64,000 nucleotides of DNA, taken from contig NZ_CP094929.1 in the NCBI RefSeq assembly GCF_022869165.1, forward strand, positions 1,116,001 to 1,180,000, written 5' to 3'. Both the position numbers and the translations under genes were made by a program. The notes under the pieces are model-generated. The model had not been told where the DNA came from, made no database searches, and saw only the letters and a list, made by a program, of their open reading frames with translations. Positions 8,523-18,020 of this stretch are shown here, piece by piece (the stretch's first letter is position 1; the number at the start of each line of letters is the position of its first letter). This DNA comes from Sphaerochaeta associata (GTDB lineage: Bacteria; Spirochaetota; Spirochaetia; Sphaerochaetales; Sphaerochaetaceae).

Positions 8523-8817
8523 TACTGTAAATAGTATAATTTATTATAATAAAAGAAATTAGAGAATGTCATATGTGCGAAGAAGTTGCATATAACATCT
8601 ACCAATAACATCTCACATATCACAAGTTTTAACCGGTTTAGCAATTGGTCTGCATCACTTGTGACAGAGAGAAATCGCGAGAATTTGCAAGCATTTGGGG
8701 GAGTGAGAGAAAATTGACCTATGGCACACCATCAGCTGTGACAAGAGACATGAACGAAGAAATAAACTGCTTCTGACAGGAGAGCGGTGAGCAAAGTGGT
8801 CTGAACTTCTATCAAGT
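8523..8817. other. Intergenic stretch with possible operator sites
   Basis: No gene is visible. It holds an AT-rich block (8525-8560), a direct repeat ATAACATCT (8592-8600 and 8605-8613, 13 bases apart) and the palindrome AACCGGTT (8631-8638) in a TTTTAACCGGTTTA context, which resembles LacI-family operators. These lie upstream of the small exported protein gene and could regulate it. Confidence 0.4.
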
Positions 8818-9609
8818 TCAGGTGCCTAAAAGTTGCAGGTGTGTCTTCCTGTAGGCAGAGGGACTGGCTCCTGTGGATTGCTTGAACCGCTTGGAGAAAT
8901 GAAACTCCGAACAGAACTGCAGTTTGTCTGCAATCTCCTTGACCGAGAGGTTGGTGCTGGTGAGCAGAGCCCTTGCCGCCTCCAACTGCAGGTTGGAGTA
9001 GTATTGCATCGGGGTGGTGTTCATGCGCTTTTTGAAGAGACGGACAAAGTAGGAGTGGTCGAGTTGGACATGGTTTGCGATCATCTGCAGATCAACCTTG
9101 TCAAAGACATGGCGCTGCATATACCGGATCGCCTTCTCCAGACGGATGTTTTCTCCCTTCACCTCTTCGATTTTTGTTCCGGCTGCAAGGTTGTACAGGA
9201 GTCCCAATACTTGATGGCATGCACTGATGCGAAGCTCGCGGGTCTGGCTCAGTCCCTTGTCCCTCACCTCCTCGAAGAAGAACCGCCAGTTCGTTCCTAC
9301 CTTGATCGGGTTCATGGCTTCAAGGCGTTTGGCAAGCTCAAGTTCCTCTGGACAGGAGAGCAGTGTAGCGTAGTAGGTAAGGCTCTCCTCCACGCTGGCT
9401 TCGATGCTGTGGATGGTCTGTCCGGTGGTGACGAACAGCGAGCCGGGGGAGATGACGTAACGGTTGTGGGCATTTGAAAATGTCCCGCTGCCGCTCACAA
9501 AGTAGTGCAGTTCAAATTGGCCCTTCTCGTGGCTGTGCACCCGCTGGTGCCACAAGAGTTCCTGCTCTTCATGCATCTGGAAGACGAAAACTGCGTCCAA
9601 TAGTTCCAT
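8818..9609 (-). CDS. AraC family regulator, probable xylose-operon regulator
   Basis: 263 residues. An N-terminal cupin-like sensing domain (HSHEKGQFELHYFVSGSGTF, then SPGSLFVTTGQTIHS) is followed by a C-terminal pair of AraC helix-turn-helix motifs (VDLQMIANHVQLDHSYFVRL and LSVKEIADKLQFCSEFHFSKR). It is divergent from xylB-xylA with an 87-base shared upstream region, so it most likely activates them in response to xylose. The start codon has no Shine-Dalgarno sequence; a TATTAT box lies six bases upstream. Confidence 0.85.
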   Translation of the reverse strand: MELLDAVFVFQMHEEQELLWHQRVHSHEKGQFELHYFVSGSGTFSNAHNRYVISPGSLFVTTGQTIHSIEASVEESLTYYATLLSCPEELELAKRLEAMNPIKVGTNWRFFFEEVRDKGLSQTRELRISACHQVLGLLYNLAAGTKIEEVKGENIRLEKAIRYMQRHVFDKVDLQMIANHVQLDHSYFVRLFKKRMNTTPMQYYSNLQLEAARALLTSTNLSVKEIADKLQFCSEFHFSKRFKQSTGASPSAYRKTHLQLLGT

Positions 9610-9615
9610 AAGTCA

Positions 9616-9645
9616 ATAATACATATGTTTTTCCAATCTTGTCTA
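9616..9645 (-). promoter_or_regulatory. Promoter of the AraC-type gene, likely leaderless
   Basis: On the minus strand: TAGACA, 18-base spacer, TATTAT, then six bases to the ATG. It lies in the shared region with xylB. Confidence 0.45.
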
Positions 9646-9696
9646 TGGTAATACACCCTCTCTTGGAGGATGCTGTACCAAAGGAGACGGAGTGAT

Positions 9697-11175
9697 ATGC
9701 AAGTTGTTGCAGGAATTGATACTGGAACGCAGAGTACCAAGGTGCTCTGTTATGACATTGATACGAAGCGTGTTCTGCTCACCGTCAGTGCGCCCCACGA
9801 GATGTTCAGCTCGGATGACGGGACTCGTGAGCAAGAAGCCGTATGGTACCTGGATGCCATCAGGTCCTGTTTCGATCAGATTGAACCGGCAGTAAAGAAA
9901 CAGATCATCGGCATCGGTGTCTCCGCCCAACAGCACGGCTTTGTTCCTGTGGGGAAAAACGGGGAGGTGCTGGCGCCTGTCAAGCTCTGGTGCGACACCT
10001 CCACCAAGGCACAGTGCGATGAGCTGACAGAGAGGCTTGGAGGCGAACAGAGGGTCTTCTCCCTGCTGGGCAACCAGATTCTTCCAGGGTATACGCTTTC
10101 CAAGATTTTGCATCTGAAGCAGCATCGCAAGGATGCCTATGACAAGCTTGCGCACATACTGCTGCCCCATGACTACATCAACTTCTACCTTACCGGGGAG
10201 TACAGCGCCGAAGCCGGTGATGCCTCCGGTACTGCGTTCTTCGATGTAGAGCACAAGAGGTGGAGCCGCGAGGTTCTCGAGGCTGTCGATGATTCGCGGG
10301 ATTTATACAGTCTGCTGCCTCCATTGGTGGAAGCCGGCCAACGTTGCGGCAGGGTTCAACCTTCCGCAGCCAAGGAACTGGGTATTCCTGTCGGGATTCC
10401 TGTTTCCTGCGGGGCAGGGGACAATATGGCCGGTGCCATTGGAACGGGGTGTGTCGGCAAGGGCGACCTGACGATGAGCATGGGAACCAGCGGAACCTTG
10501 TTCGGTTACAGCGACAGCTGCATCACCGACCGCAAAGGTCGTCTTGCTGCATTCTGTTCGTCCACCGGCGGCTATCTGCCGCTTCTCTGCACAATGAATT
10601 GTACGATCACCACCGAATCGGTTCGCTCGCTGTTCGGCTATGACGTCAAGCAGCTCGACCAACTGGCCGCACAAGCTCCGATCGGATGTGAAGGCGTTGT
10701 GATGCTGCCCTTCTTCAACGGCGAGAGGGTTCCCAACCTGCCTCATGGAAAGGGTGTAATCGCAGGCCTTGACATGAGCAACATGAAGGTGCAGAACATC
10801 GCCCGCTCGGCCTTGGAGAGTTCCATCTATGCAATGAAGGGTGGACTTGATGCTTTTGGAGAGCTGGGGTTTGTTCCACAACGAATCATTCTGACCGGAG
10901 GCGGAGCGAAGAGTCCCATCTGGCGCCAGATCGCCTGTGATGTCATGCAGCTGCCGCTTGCCGTGCCCAAGGTTGCTGAGAGTGCCGCTTTCGGTGCTGC
11001 ACTGCAGGCCCTGTGGACGGTACAGGGGTCGAGTATTGTGGATCTTGCCAGGGAGCATGTGCTCTTTGACGAGTCGAAGTCATGTACACCGGATAAGGAA
11101 GCGGGCAGGCAGTATGACGCAGCCTATGCCCGTTATCAAGCGTATGTAGAGGCGATGACGCCTCTGTTTGCATAG
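9697..11175 (+). CDS. xylB: Xylulokinase
   Basis: 492 residues of the FGGY kinase family. The N-terminal phosphate-binding loop is VAGIDTGTQSTKV; GVSAQQHGFV and the C-terminal ILTGGGAKSPIWRQI and ESAAFGAALQA are typical of xylulokinase. It phosphorylates D-xylulose to xylulose 5-phosphate for the pentose phosphate pathway. The ATG at 9697 with GGAG upstream is preferred to an ATG nine codons earlier. It precedes xylA by nine bases in one operon. Confidence 0.92.
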   Translation: MQVVAGIDTGTQSTKVLCYDIDTKRVLLTVSAPHEMFSSDDGTREQEAVWYLDAIRSCFDQIEPAVKKQIIGIGVSAQQHGFVPVGKNGEVLAPVKLWCDTSTKAQCDELTERLGGEQRVFSLLGNQILPGYTLSKILHLKQHRKDAYDKLAHILLPHDYINFYLTGEYSAEAGDASGTAFFDVEHKRWSREVLEAVDDSRDLYSLLPPLVEAGQRCGRVQPSAAKELGIPVGIPVSCGAGDNMAGAIGTGCVGKGDLTMSMGTSGTLFGYSDSCITDRKGRLAAFCSSTGGYLPLLCTMNCTITTESVRSLFGYDVKQLDQLAAQAPIGCEGVVMLPFFNGERVPNLPHGKGVIAGLDMSNMKVQNIARSALESSIYAMKGGLDAFGELGFVPQRIILTGGGAKSPIWRQIACDVMQLPLAVPKVAESAAFGAALQALWTVQGSSIVDLAREHVLFDESKSCTPDKEAGRQYDAAYARYQAYVEAMTPLFA

Positions 11176-11184
11176 GAGGATACA

Positions 11185-12513
11185 ATGCAGTATTTTGTCG
11201 GAGAACAAGAGTATTTCAAAGGAATCGGCAAGATTGAGTTCGAAGGAAAGGGCAGTAAAAACCCTTTGGCTTTCAAATATTATGATGCTAAGAAGAAAAT
11301 CGCCGGAAAGACGATGGAGGAGCACCTGCGCTTTGCCACCGCTTACTGGCACAGCTTCTGCGCCGATGGTACCGACCCGTTCGGCAATTCCACCATCGAC
11401 TTCCCGTTCCGCAAGGCTGACAAGTATGCGAATGCCATCGCCAAGGCTGATGCAGCTTTCGAATTTTTCACCAAGCTGGGAACTCCGTTCTACTGCTTCC
11501 ACGACATCGATGCCTCCCCGGATTACGAAGCGGTGTCCGAGTATGAGAAGACCTACCACAAGATTGCAGATGAGTTGCTGGTCCGTCAGAAGGCCAGCGG
11601 GATCAAGCTGCTATGGAATACCGCCAATGTATTCTCACACCCCAACTACATGAATGGGGCGGCGACCAATCCTGATTTCAATGTCGTGGCGCGTGCCGCT
11701 GTACAGGTAAAGAACAGCCTCGATGTGAACGTCAAGCTCGGTGGTGCCAACTACGTCTTCTGGGGTGGCCGTGAGGGCTACATGAGTCTTCTGAACACCG
11801 ATATGAAGCGCGAGCAGGAGCACCTTGCAAGGTTCTTGACGATGGCCAGGGACTATGGGCGCAGCATCGGGTTCAAGGGAACCTTTCTGATCGAGCCCAA
11901 GCCGATGGAGCCGACCAAGCACCAGTACGACTATGATGCCGCCACCACCATCGGGTTCCTGAAGAATTGGGGGTTGGAGCACGACTTCAAGTGCAACATC
12001 GAAGCAAACCATGCAACCTTGGCCGGTCATACGTTCAGCCACGATCTGCAGGTCTGCGCCGATCACGGCATGCTGGGCAGTGTTGATGCAAACCAAGGCG
12101 ATTCGATCAACGGCTGGGATACCGACGAATTCCCGACCAACATCTATGAGACCACACAGGCGATGCTGGTGATCCTGAGAAACGGCGGACTCGGAAATGG
12201 TGGTTTGAATTTCGATGCGAAGAGAAGACGCAACTCAACCGACCTCGAGGATTTGTTCATTGCTCACATCGGCGGCATGGACAGCTTCGCCCTGGGCCTT
12301 GAAGTCGCCGGGAAGATCCTGGAGGACGGTGTCATCGACTCCTTCGTAAAGGAACGCTATAGCTCTTTCGACCAGGGAGAAGGCAAGAAGTTCGAGGACG
12401 GCAAGCTTGGTTTGGCTGAACTTGCTGAACTCGGCCGCTCAGCCAAGATTGAGAAGAAGAGCGGAAAGCAGGAGTACTTGAACAACCTGTTGAACTCCTA
12501 TTTGTTCGGTTAA
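11185..12513 (+). CDS. xylA: Xylose isomerase
   Basis: 442 residues, the usual length of the class II (long) enzymes. It converts D-xylose to D-xylulose with two divalent metals. Visible signatures are FCxHD-type [36 protein letters not shown] and [12 protein letters not shown], with metal ligands in the last two blocks and in [15 protein letters not shown] precedes the ATG. It forms an operon with xylB. The stop codon overlaps that of the convergent AEC carrier gene. Confidence 0.95.
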   Translation: MQYFVGEQEYFKGIGKIEFEGKGSKNPLAFKYYDAKKKIAGKTMEEHLRFATAYWHSFCADGTDPFGNSTIDFPFRKADKYANAIAKADAAFEFFTKLGTPFYCFHDIDASPDYEAVSEYEKTYHKIADELLVRQKASGIKLLWNTANVFSHPNYMNGAATNPDFNVVARAAVQVKNSLDVNVKLGGANYVFWGGREGYMSLLNTDMKREQEHLARFLTMARDYGRSIGFKGTFLIEPKPMEPTKHQYDYDAATTIGFLKNWGLEHDFKCNIEANHATLAGHTFSHDLQVCADHGMLGSVDANQGDSINGWDTDEFPTNIYETTQAMLVILRNGGLGNGGLNFDAKRRRNSTDLEDLFIAHIGGMDSFALGLEVAGKILEDGVIDSFVKERYSSFDQGEGKKFEDGKLGLAELAELGRSAKIEKKSGKQEYLNNLLNSYLFG

Positions 12514-13418
12514 GAGAGCAGCGGTGCGAGGATGAAATAACTGAGCACGCTGATCATAACCGATAGCGAAGAGGTGAAGGAAGCGAGTTTTCCCTGATCG
12601 GAGATTTTCTCGGTGAATGCCACCGAGCTGGTAGAGATCGGGGAGAACACCGCCAGAGCCAAGGTGACGCGGATGACCTGGTTGAACTGGGTGTGTTTGA
12701 GGAAGTAGTACGCAAACACCGTCGCCAAACCGTATCGGATGATGAGCAGCACGACCGATTTTTTTATCCATCCCTGCTGGAAACGTATGTCCAACATGAA
12801 CCCGATCATCAACATTGCGATGATCGGGTTTGCTTTTCCTATGGTCTGCATCCAATCCTGAAGGAATCGGGGAAGGGTGAGGTTGGCAAAGGAGAGACTG
12901 ATCATCACCAGATAGGTGATGAAAGGAACCGAGGTGAACAACTTCTTGAGTAGATCCTTGGTGTTGGGTTTTGATCCTCCTGCCGTAGTGGAAGCCAGCG
13001 AGTAGGTGAAACCGGTGGTCATCAAGGCATTGCCCAAATCGAAAAGTGAGGCTGCAACCAAGGCAGGGGCTCCGAAGAGCGCTTGGACGAAGGGGAATGA
13101 GAAGTTGCCCACGTTGTAGGTCGACCCGCACAACAGCGCATACCCCTTCAAGCCGTTCGACTCCTTTCTCATGCTGAAATAGGAGAGAGTCATCATCACC
13201 ACATTGGCCAGGATTCCATAGAATATGAGCACCAACAACGAGTAATCGAGTTTGAATGTGTTGAAGCTTGCCACAATTGCTGCAGGCAAGGTGATGTTCA
13301 ATGTGATTTTTGAGAGGGTCGCTCCTTCTCTTTCCGTAAAGAGCCCGATCCGCTTGAGCATATGTGCGAGGGCGATCAAAAAGAGAAAGAGTGCAACCTG
13401 TAACAATGAATGCGCCAT
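12510..13418 (-). CDS. AEC (auxin efflux carrier) family transporter
   Basis: 302 residues with about ten membrane spans in two inverted halves, typical of the AEC/BART group that moves malate, malonate or other organic anions. Conserved features include the [15 protein letters not shown] segment near the start and [11 protein letters not shown]-like [15 protein letters not shown]. The ATG at 13418 has AGGA eight bases upstream; one three codons earlier has none. The substrate cannot be deduced. Convergent with xylA, with overlapping stop codons. Confidence 0.8.
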   Translation of the reverse strand: MAHSLLQVALFLFLIALAHMLKRIGLFTEREGATLSKITLNITLPAAIVASFNTFKLDYSLLVLIFYGILANVVMMTLSYFSMRKESNGLKGYALLCGSTYNVGNFSFPFVQALFGAPALVAASLFDLGNALMTTGFTYSLASTTAGGSKPNTKDLLKKLFTSVPFITYLVMISLSFANLTLPRFLQDWMQTIGKANPIIAMLMIGFMLDIRFQQGWIKKSVVLLIIRYGLATVFAYYFLKHTQFNQVIRVTLALAVFSPISTSSVAFTEKISDQGKLASFTSSLSVMISVLSYFILAPLLS

Positions 13419-13466
13419 ACGGTGCATCCTATCTTCTACACAACGGGGAGCACAAGAGGGTTTATC

Positions 13467-14423
13467 TCAGCTTTGCAGAAAAAGCAGGTCCTCCTCTGTC
13501 AGGGTGAGGTCGGCTCCTCCCAAGGTCTCGGTGATCTGTTCAATCCTGCTCGAGCCTGCGATGGCTATCGTAGGATTTTTCTGACTGGTCAAGTACGCCA
13601 TTGCAACAGCCGCCGGGCTTACTTGCAGACGTTGACACAATGCTTGTACTTTTGGAGCCAAAGCAAGATTTCGGGGGGTAAGGAACCTGCGTTTTGCGGT
13701 GGTGCTGAGCGTCTCCTCTTTTCCGGCGAGCAGCTTTGAGAACAAACCCTTCGCCTGGGGGGCGAAACACATCACCGGCATGTTCTGCTTCTCATACCAC
13801 GTTCTCTCTTCCTCGGTCATGCAGACCAAGGTGTCATCCCCCCATGTCTGGGGTGTGCAATGGGCGAGGCTCCATTGGATTTCGCTGATCTCAAAGGGCG
13901 CCCTGCCATGCTCTTTTGCCCAGATGTTGGCTGCTTCGATGCGATCAGTTTTCCAGTTGGAGACTCCAAGGTGTTTGACCAGCTTCTTGTCGATTAAAAG
14001 GGATGCAAGGTCGATGATCTCATCGGCCCCCATCAATGGATTGTCCCGGTGGAAGAACCAGATGTCCAGACAGTCGGTCTTCAAATGGTCCAGGCTCTGG
14101 CTGATGTCCAACATCATGTCCTTCTCGTTGATCCTGCTGTGGTTCATGTCTTCCTTGTACGGATGGCATCCTTTGGAGGCGACCGTTAGTTTCCCATACA
14201 AGTTGTTTGCATGCAGCCACTTGCCCAATACCATCTCGCTGGTTGATGGGCCTCCTGCCTTGTCCTGCCCGTAGATATGTGCGGTGTCCAGCAGGGTGCC
14301 GCCCTGTTGGAAGTAGATATCAAGTTGCTCCAATGCAGTCTTTTCGCTGATTGTTTTGCCGTAATGGTCGCAGCCGAGCGATATTTGGGAGAGACGTTTG
14401 CCGAAAAAGTCGAGATATTTCAT
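13467..14423 (-). CDS. Aldo/keto reductase
   Basis: 318 residues, an NADPH-dependent (beta/alpha)8 oxidoreductase. The catalytic tetrad is visible: Asp and Tyr in LLDTAHIYG, Lys in LTVASKG, His in IWFFHRDNP. A C-terminal cofactor-binding segment is IAGSSRIEQI. The start ATG overlaps the stop of the ferritin/VIT1 gene by one base (TGATG), so it is translationally coupled to it. The substrate is unknown; coupling to an iron-storage-like gene hints at redox or stress metabolism. Confidence 0.87.
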   Translation of the reverse strand: MKYLDFFGKRLSQISLGCDHYGKTISEKTALEQLDIYFQQGGTLLDTAHIYGQDKAGGPSTSEMVLGKWLHANNLYGKLTVASKGCHPYKEDMNHSRINEKDMMLDISQSLDHLKTDCLDIWFFHRDNPLMGADEIIDLASLLIDKKLVKHLGVSNWKTDRIEAANIWAKEHGRAPFEISEIQWSLAHCTPQTWGDDTLVCMTEEERTWYEKQNMPVMCFAPQAKGLFSKLLAGKEETLSTTAKRRFLTPRNLALAPKVQALCQRLQVSPAAVAMAYLTSQKNPTIAIAGSSRIEQITETLGGADLTLTEEDLLFLQS

Positions 14424-15301
14424 CAGATTTCAATTCCCAGGAATCGCTTTACCAGGATTCCAATCACAAACGATATGGCAGCCACACCGAGGCTGATGAG
14501 TGCCATTTCCAGGAAACGCCTGCCGAAAGGAAGATCCTTGGCAACCGATGTGTAGTAGGTGAACAGCATGATGATCACCACCACTGCGGCAAGCATGAGA
14601 ACCAGGGCGAGGACGTAGCTTTCCAAAAGCAGGTAGGGCAGGACCATGAATGCAACGGTGAAGAGGTAGGCGATACCGGTGTACATACTGCTCTTTGCCG
14701 CATTCTTGTCACCACTGTTCTTCGCCGAGAGATACTCGCTCGAAGCCATGGAAAGGGTGGCGGAAATTCCGGTGATCAGGCCCGATAGTGCAATGAGGCG
14801 GGTGTTCTGCAAGGCGAAGGTCAGACCAGCCAAGGTTCCCGAGAGTTCGACCAGGGCGTCGCTGAGACCAAGCACCATGGAGCCGATGTATTGGAGTCGT
14901 TCTTCGTCGAGCATGGCAAGCAGTTGCTGTTCATGCCTGTCCTCGTCCTCGGAGATTTGCTTTGCCTGCGGTACCTCTGCTATAAGGGAGGCATAGCCCT
15001 TGGTAGCCTTATCCTCTCCTTTTTCCATTTTTTTCAGGACGAAGGTATAGCCGAGCAGTAGGGCGAGCATACTGTAGAACCATGCCTTGATCCTATTGGG
15101 TTTGACTTGCTTTCCCGTCATTTTTTCCCAGATTCTGGCATGTCTGAGCTCTTCTTCACCAATGCGCTGAAGAATTTCACTGTTGTGCTTGTCCTTCACT
15201 CGTTTTGCAAGGTTCTGATAGATCAGATGCTCGGTCAGCTCCCCTTTTTGAAGATAGAGAAGGACCTGCATGGTTTTCTTGCTTATTGATTTCTGTTCCA
15301 T
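14423..15301 (-). CDS. Ferritin-like domain fused to VIT1/CCC1 transporter (MbfA-like)
   Basis: 292 residues. The N-terminal 130 residues form a rubrerythrin/ferritin-like four-helix part with likely di-iron ligands (EEELRHA at 49-55, EDEDRHE at 118-124). The C-terminal half is a VIT1/CCC1 iron/manganese transporter with about five spans (SMVLGLSDALVELSGTLAGL is the signature). Related MbfA proteins export iron and protect against peroxide. The ATG at 15301 follows GAGGGAGC and leaves a compact N-terminus. It is divergent from the TrpR-like gene and coupled to the aldo/keto reductase. Confidence 0.85.
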   Translation of the reverse strand: MEQKSISKKTMQVLLYLQKGELTEHLIYQNLAKRVKDKHNSEILQRIGEEELRHARIWEKMTGKQVKPNRIKAWFYSMLALLLGYTFVLKKMEKGEDKATKGYASLIAEVPQAKQISEDEDRHEQQLLAMLDEERLQYIGSMVLGLSDALVELSGTLAGLTFALQNTRLIALSGLITGISATLSMASSEYLSAKNSGDKNAAKSSMYTGIAYLFTVAFMVLPYLLLESYVLALVLMLAAVVVIIMLFTYYTSVAKDLPFGRRFLEMALISLGVAAISFVIGILVKRFLGIEI

Positions 15302-15411
15302 TGTGCTTGCTCCCTCGGCCAAGTATACCCACCCTGTTTCGTTTTGGAAATAGCTTTGCTTGACCGCACCGGTTTCTCTTTGTAGTATTGACGGAGGGCT
15401 CAGGAGGAGAC

Positions 15412-15699
15412 ATGGATACAAACTATGAGGACTTGATCAAGATTTTTGCATCAACCACCGATGTGAAGGACATGCAAAAGCTGCTGGAAGAGATGTTGAC
15501 TCCGAATGAACTCAAGGACCTTCTGCTCAGGTGGAATCTGATGAAGGACCTCTATAAGGGCCTGCCGCAGCGTGAGATTGCAGCCTCCTATGGTATCTCC
15601 TTGTGCAAGATTACCCGCGGGTCGAAGATATTGAAGCAGAAAGATTCGTATTGCAAGAAGTTGCTCAGCGATCGCTACGATGACCATCTTCACATATAG
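15412..15699 (+). CDS. TrpR-like (YerC/YecD family) regulator
   Basis: 95 residues, entirely a Trp-repressor-like helical domain. The helix-turn-helix is LPQREIAASYGISLCKITRGSKIL, split here as LPQREIAASYG and ISLCKITRGSKIL; the ITRGS core matches classical TrpR. The start at 15412 has AGGAGGAG directly upstream. No tryptophan gene lies nearby, so the regulated gene is unknown; the divergent ferritin/VIT1 gene and the downstream sugar-phosphate transferase are the neighbours. Tryptophan binding is possible but unproven. Confidence 0.8.
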   Translation: MDTNYEDLIKIFASTTDVKDMQKLLEEMLTPNELKDLLLRWNLMKDLYKGLPQREIAASYGISLCKITRGSKILKQKDSYCKKLLSDRYDDHLHI

Positions 15700-15792
15700 G
15701 AAGAGAAAGAATAGGAGTTCCTCATTCCTGTCGTATGTGCTACGATGGTTGAAGATATCTCCAAGCATATGTGAAGAAGGTTCCATATCGAT

Positions 15793-17166
15793 ATGAAGAG
15801 TTCAAAACGTTCCTTGCTTGCTTTGAAGTTGGTTTGTGATGCCCTGGCTATTCTTTTCTCCTGGTTGCTTGCCGGATACTTGCGTTTCTATATCATTCCT
15901 GGAGGTGTTCGCGCCTCTTTTGCCCTGTTCGTCCAGATTTCAGTATTGGTGGTGACCTATACGCTTTTTTTCATCAGTCGCAACGGGTTGTATGTTGAGG
16001 ATTTGGAGCACTCGTGGCGCAAACAGACGAACAAGTTGATCTTCAGTGCTTTCGAGGGGTTTCTGTTGCTGGTGATCACCCTGTATTTCGGATTCTTTGC
16101 AAAGGTGAGCCGTCTGGCAATCGGGTTGCACTTCTTTCTCATCATCATTTTTTTAGTTACCGAGCGAACCCTCCTATCCGCTTATATCAAGAGCTGTTAC
16201 CGTAAAGGCAGGTATAACCGGAAAATTCTCTTGGTTGGATATGGGGACAATCTGCAAAACTATGAGCGGGCGCTACACAGCAAAAGCATTCTTGGCATCA
16301 ACCTGGTCGGCCAGTACGACGGACAGGGAACGGCGATCGTAGGGTGCCGTCAGTTGCATGCCGATTCACTTCGCACCGTTGTAGAACAGACCCAGCCCGA
16401 CCTTGTGGTTATTTCCTATCCCGGCACCGAGTATGAGCGGCAGCAGGCCATGGTTGCCCAAGGCCTTGATTTGCTCAATGAGAAAGTGGTTCTGCTTCCA
16501 TCCCTTCCCGAATCGTATATAGGTACCCAGATTTCCGACTTCCGTTGGATCCCGATGCTCACGCTCAATGCTGCCGATATCGGTGCTTTCCAACGGATGG
16601 CCAAGCGTTTGTTCGATATTGTGGCTTGCAGTATCGGAGTTGCAATAATTTCTCCGATTCTCCTTCTGCTGGCTGTCCTGGTGAAGCTCTCTTCTCCCGG
16701 ACCGGTTATTTACAAGCAGAGGCGGGTGACGCGGGATGAGAAAATCTTTACGATGTACAAGTTCAGGAGCATGCGCAGCGATATTGCAGAGGGTACCGCC
16801 CATTGGACGGAGGAGAATGATCCAAGGGTTACCAAAATCGGAAGGTTTTTACGCAGGACCAGCTTGGATGAGCTTCCACAGTTGTTCAATGTGATCGGCG
16901 GTTCCATGAGTTTGATCGGTCCGAGGCCCGAGCGTCCTGAGTTGGTGGAGAAGTTCAATACCGAGATTCCCGGCTATAGGATGCGGCATCGTGTGAAAGC
17001 CGGCATCTCCGGTTGGGCCCAGGTTAATGGATGGAGAGGCAATACGTCGTTGGAACGGCGTATTGAATTTGATCTTTTTTATATCCGTAACTGGAGTATG
17101 CTGTTTGATCTGAAGATCGTACTGTATACGTTCTTCAGAGGTTTTGTGAATGAGAATGCATATTAG
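15793..17166 (+). CDS. Polyprenyl-phosphate sugar-1-phosphate transferase (WcaJ/WbaP type)
   Basis: 457 residues. Four or five N-terminal membrane spans (to about residue 130) are followed by a CoA-binding-like central region and a C-terminal bacterial sugar transferase domain. That domain starts at KRLFDIVACSIGV, with SPGPVIYKQRRV, MYKFRSMR, LDELPQLFNVI, SLIGPRPERPE and GISGWAQVNGWRG. It loads the first sugar phosphate onto undecaprenyl phosphate to begin an exopolysaccharide or O-antigen-like glycan. It heads a run of envelope genes (17180-22044). Confidence 0.9.
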   Translation: MKSSKRSLLALKLVCDALAILFSWLLAGYLRFYIIPGGVRASFALFVQISVLVVTYTLFFISRNGLYVEDLEHSWRKQTNKLIFSAFEGFLLLVITLYFGFFAKVSRLAIGLHFFLIIIFLVTERTLLSAYIKSCYRKGRYNRKILLVGYGDNLQNYERALHSKSILGINLVGQYDGQGTAIVGCRQLHADSLRTVVEQTQPDLVVISYPGTEYERQQAMVAQGLDLLNEKVVLLPSLPESYIGTQISDFRWIPMLTLNAADIGAFQRMAKRLFDIVACSIGVAIISPILLLLAVLVKLSSPGPVIYKQRRVTRDEKIFTMYKFRSMRSDIAEGTAHWTEENDPRVTKIGRFLRRTSLDELPQLFNVIGGSMSLIGPRPERPELVEKFNTEIPGYRMRHRVKAGISGWAQVNGWRGNTSLERRIEFDLFYIRNWSMLFDLKIVLYTFFRGFVNENAY

Positions 17167-17179
17167 GTTGGAGAGGTTG

Positions 17180-18004
17180 ATGAATAGAAGATTTCTTGTG
17201 ATATTGTTGCTCTGTCTCGTTGCCGTGACAGGGCTTTATGCCGCCAATGAAGAGGTTCGTAAGACACTTCCTCACCTTACCGAGGCAGAGTACAAAGCCC
17301 TTGAAGCAGGAGAGATGGTGTATGGACGTACCATCGACGGTGGAAGAATCAGCCAGTATTTTGTACAGGGGACGGAGGCCGCAAAGCGAGCTGTTTCGGC
17401 TGAGCAGGCAGAGAGTGGTTTTTCCATCGGTGCGGTAAGTTACATCCCCTATAGCGCAGCATTGAAAGCAAAACAACCGGTCGATCGTCAGTTGGCGATT
17501 TTTAATGCCATCAGGGCCATTTCCACTCAGGAGGGCCTGACATACATCTCCTGGCGCGCCGGCAATAAGGAGAAGGTTCTCATTGAAAGGTCCTCCTACA
17601 TGGAAGACTCAAAGAATTTGAATAACCTCCTGCCTGATCCGGTAGCAACCGTATTTCCCTATTCGGAAGAAAGTTTTGTCTATCAGCGGGACTCCTCGTT
17701 TGGAGGGAACAGGTACCTGCATACGTATACCAACACCGACGAAGAGATTTTTGTTGAGATCAGCAACATCAGCAATCTGAAGGTGCTTGGGTTGTTCACT
17801 GCCGTGAAATCGGGGCAGTTATCCATCAATATGGGAACCTATCAGTTGCAGGATGGTCTGTTGCTCGTTGCCCTTACCAGTGTACGGGACCGCAAGCCTG
17901 AGGTTTCTGTGCTTGGTCTTACCGTTGATTTGCCTTCTGCATTCAGAAGAAGGATCGTTGCACTTCAGAACTGGTTTATAGACCAGCTTGCCACCATAGT
18001 TTGA
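17180..18004 (+). CDS. Exported protein of unknown function
   Basis: 274 residues with a signal peptide (1-21, ending TGLYAAN). The mature part has no motif I can name. Short hydrophobic beta-like segments (for example ISWRAGNKEKVLIERSSY and NIKVLGLF-type NLKVLGLFTAVKSGQ) suggest a soluble periplasmic beta protein. The ATG at 17180 has GGAGAGG upstream. It lies 13 bases after the sugar transferase gene and 16 bases before the Wzi-like gene, so all three are probably one operon with a role in surface glycan. Confidence 0.7.
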   Translation: MNRRFLVILLLCLVAVTGLYAANEEVRKTLPHLTEAEYKALEAGEMVYGRTIDGGRISQYFVQGTEAAKRAVSAEQAESGFSIGAVSYIPYSAALKAKQPVDRQLAIFNAIRAISTQEGLTYISWRAGNKEKVLIERSSYMEDSKNLNNLLPDPVATVFPYSEESFVYQRDSSFGGNRYLHTYTNTDEEIFVEISNISNLKVLGLFTAVKSGQLSINMGTYQLQDGLLLVALTSVRDRKPEVSVLGLTVDLPSAFRRRIVALQNWFIDQLATIV

Positions 18005-18020
18005 GAATTAGGACTATTTC

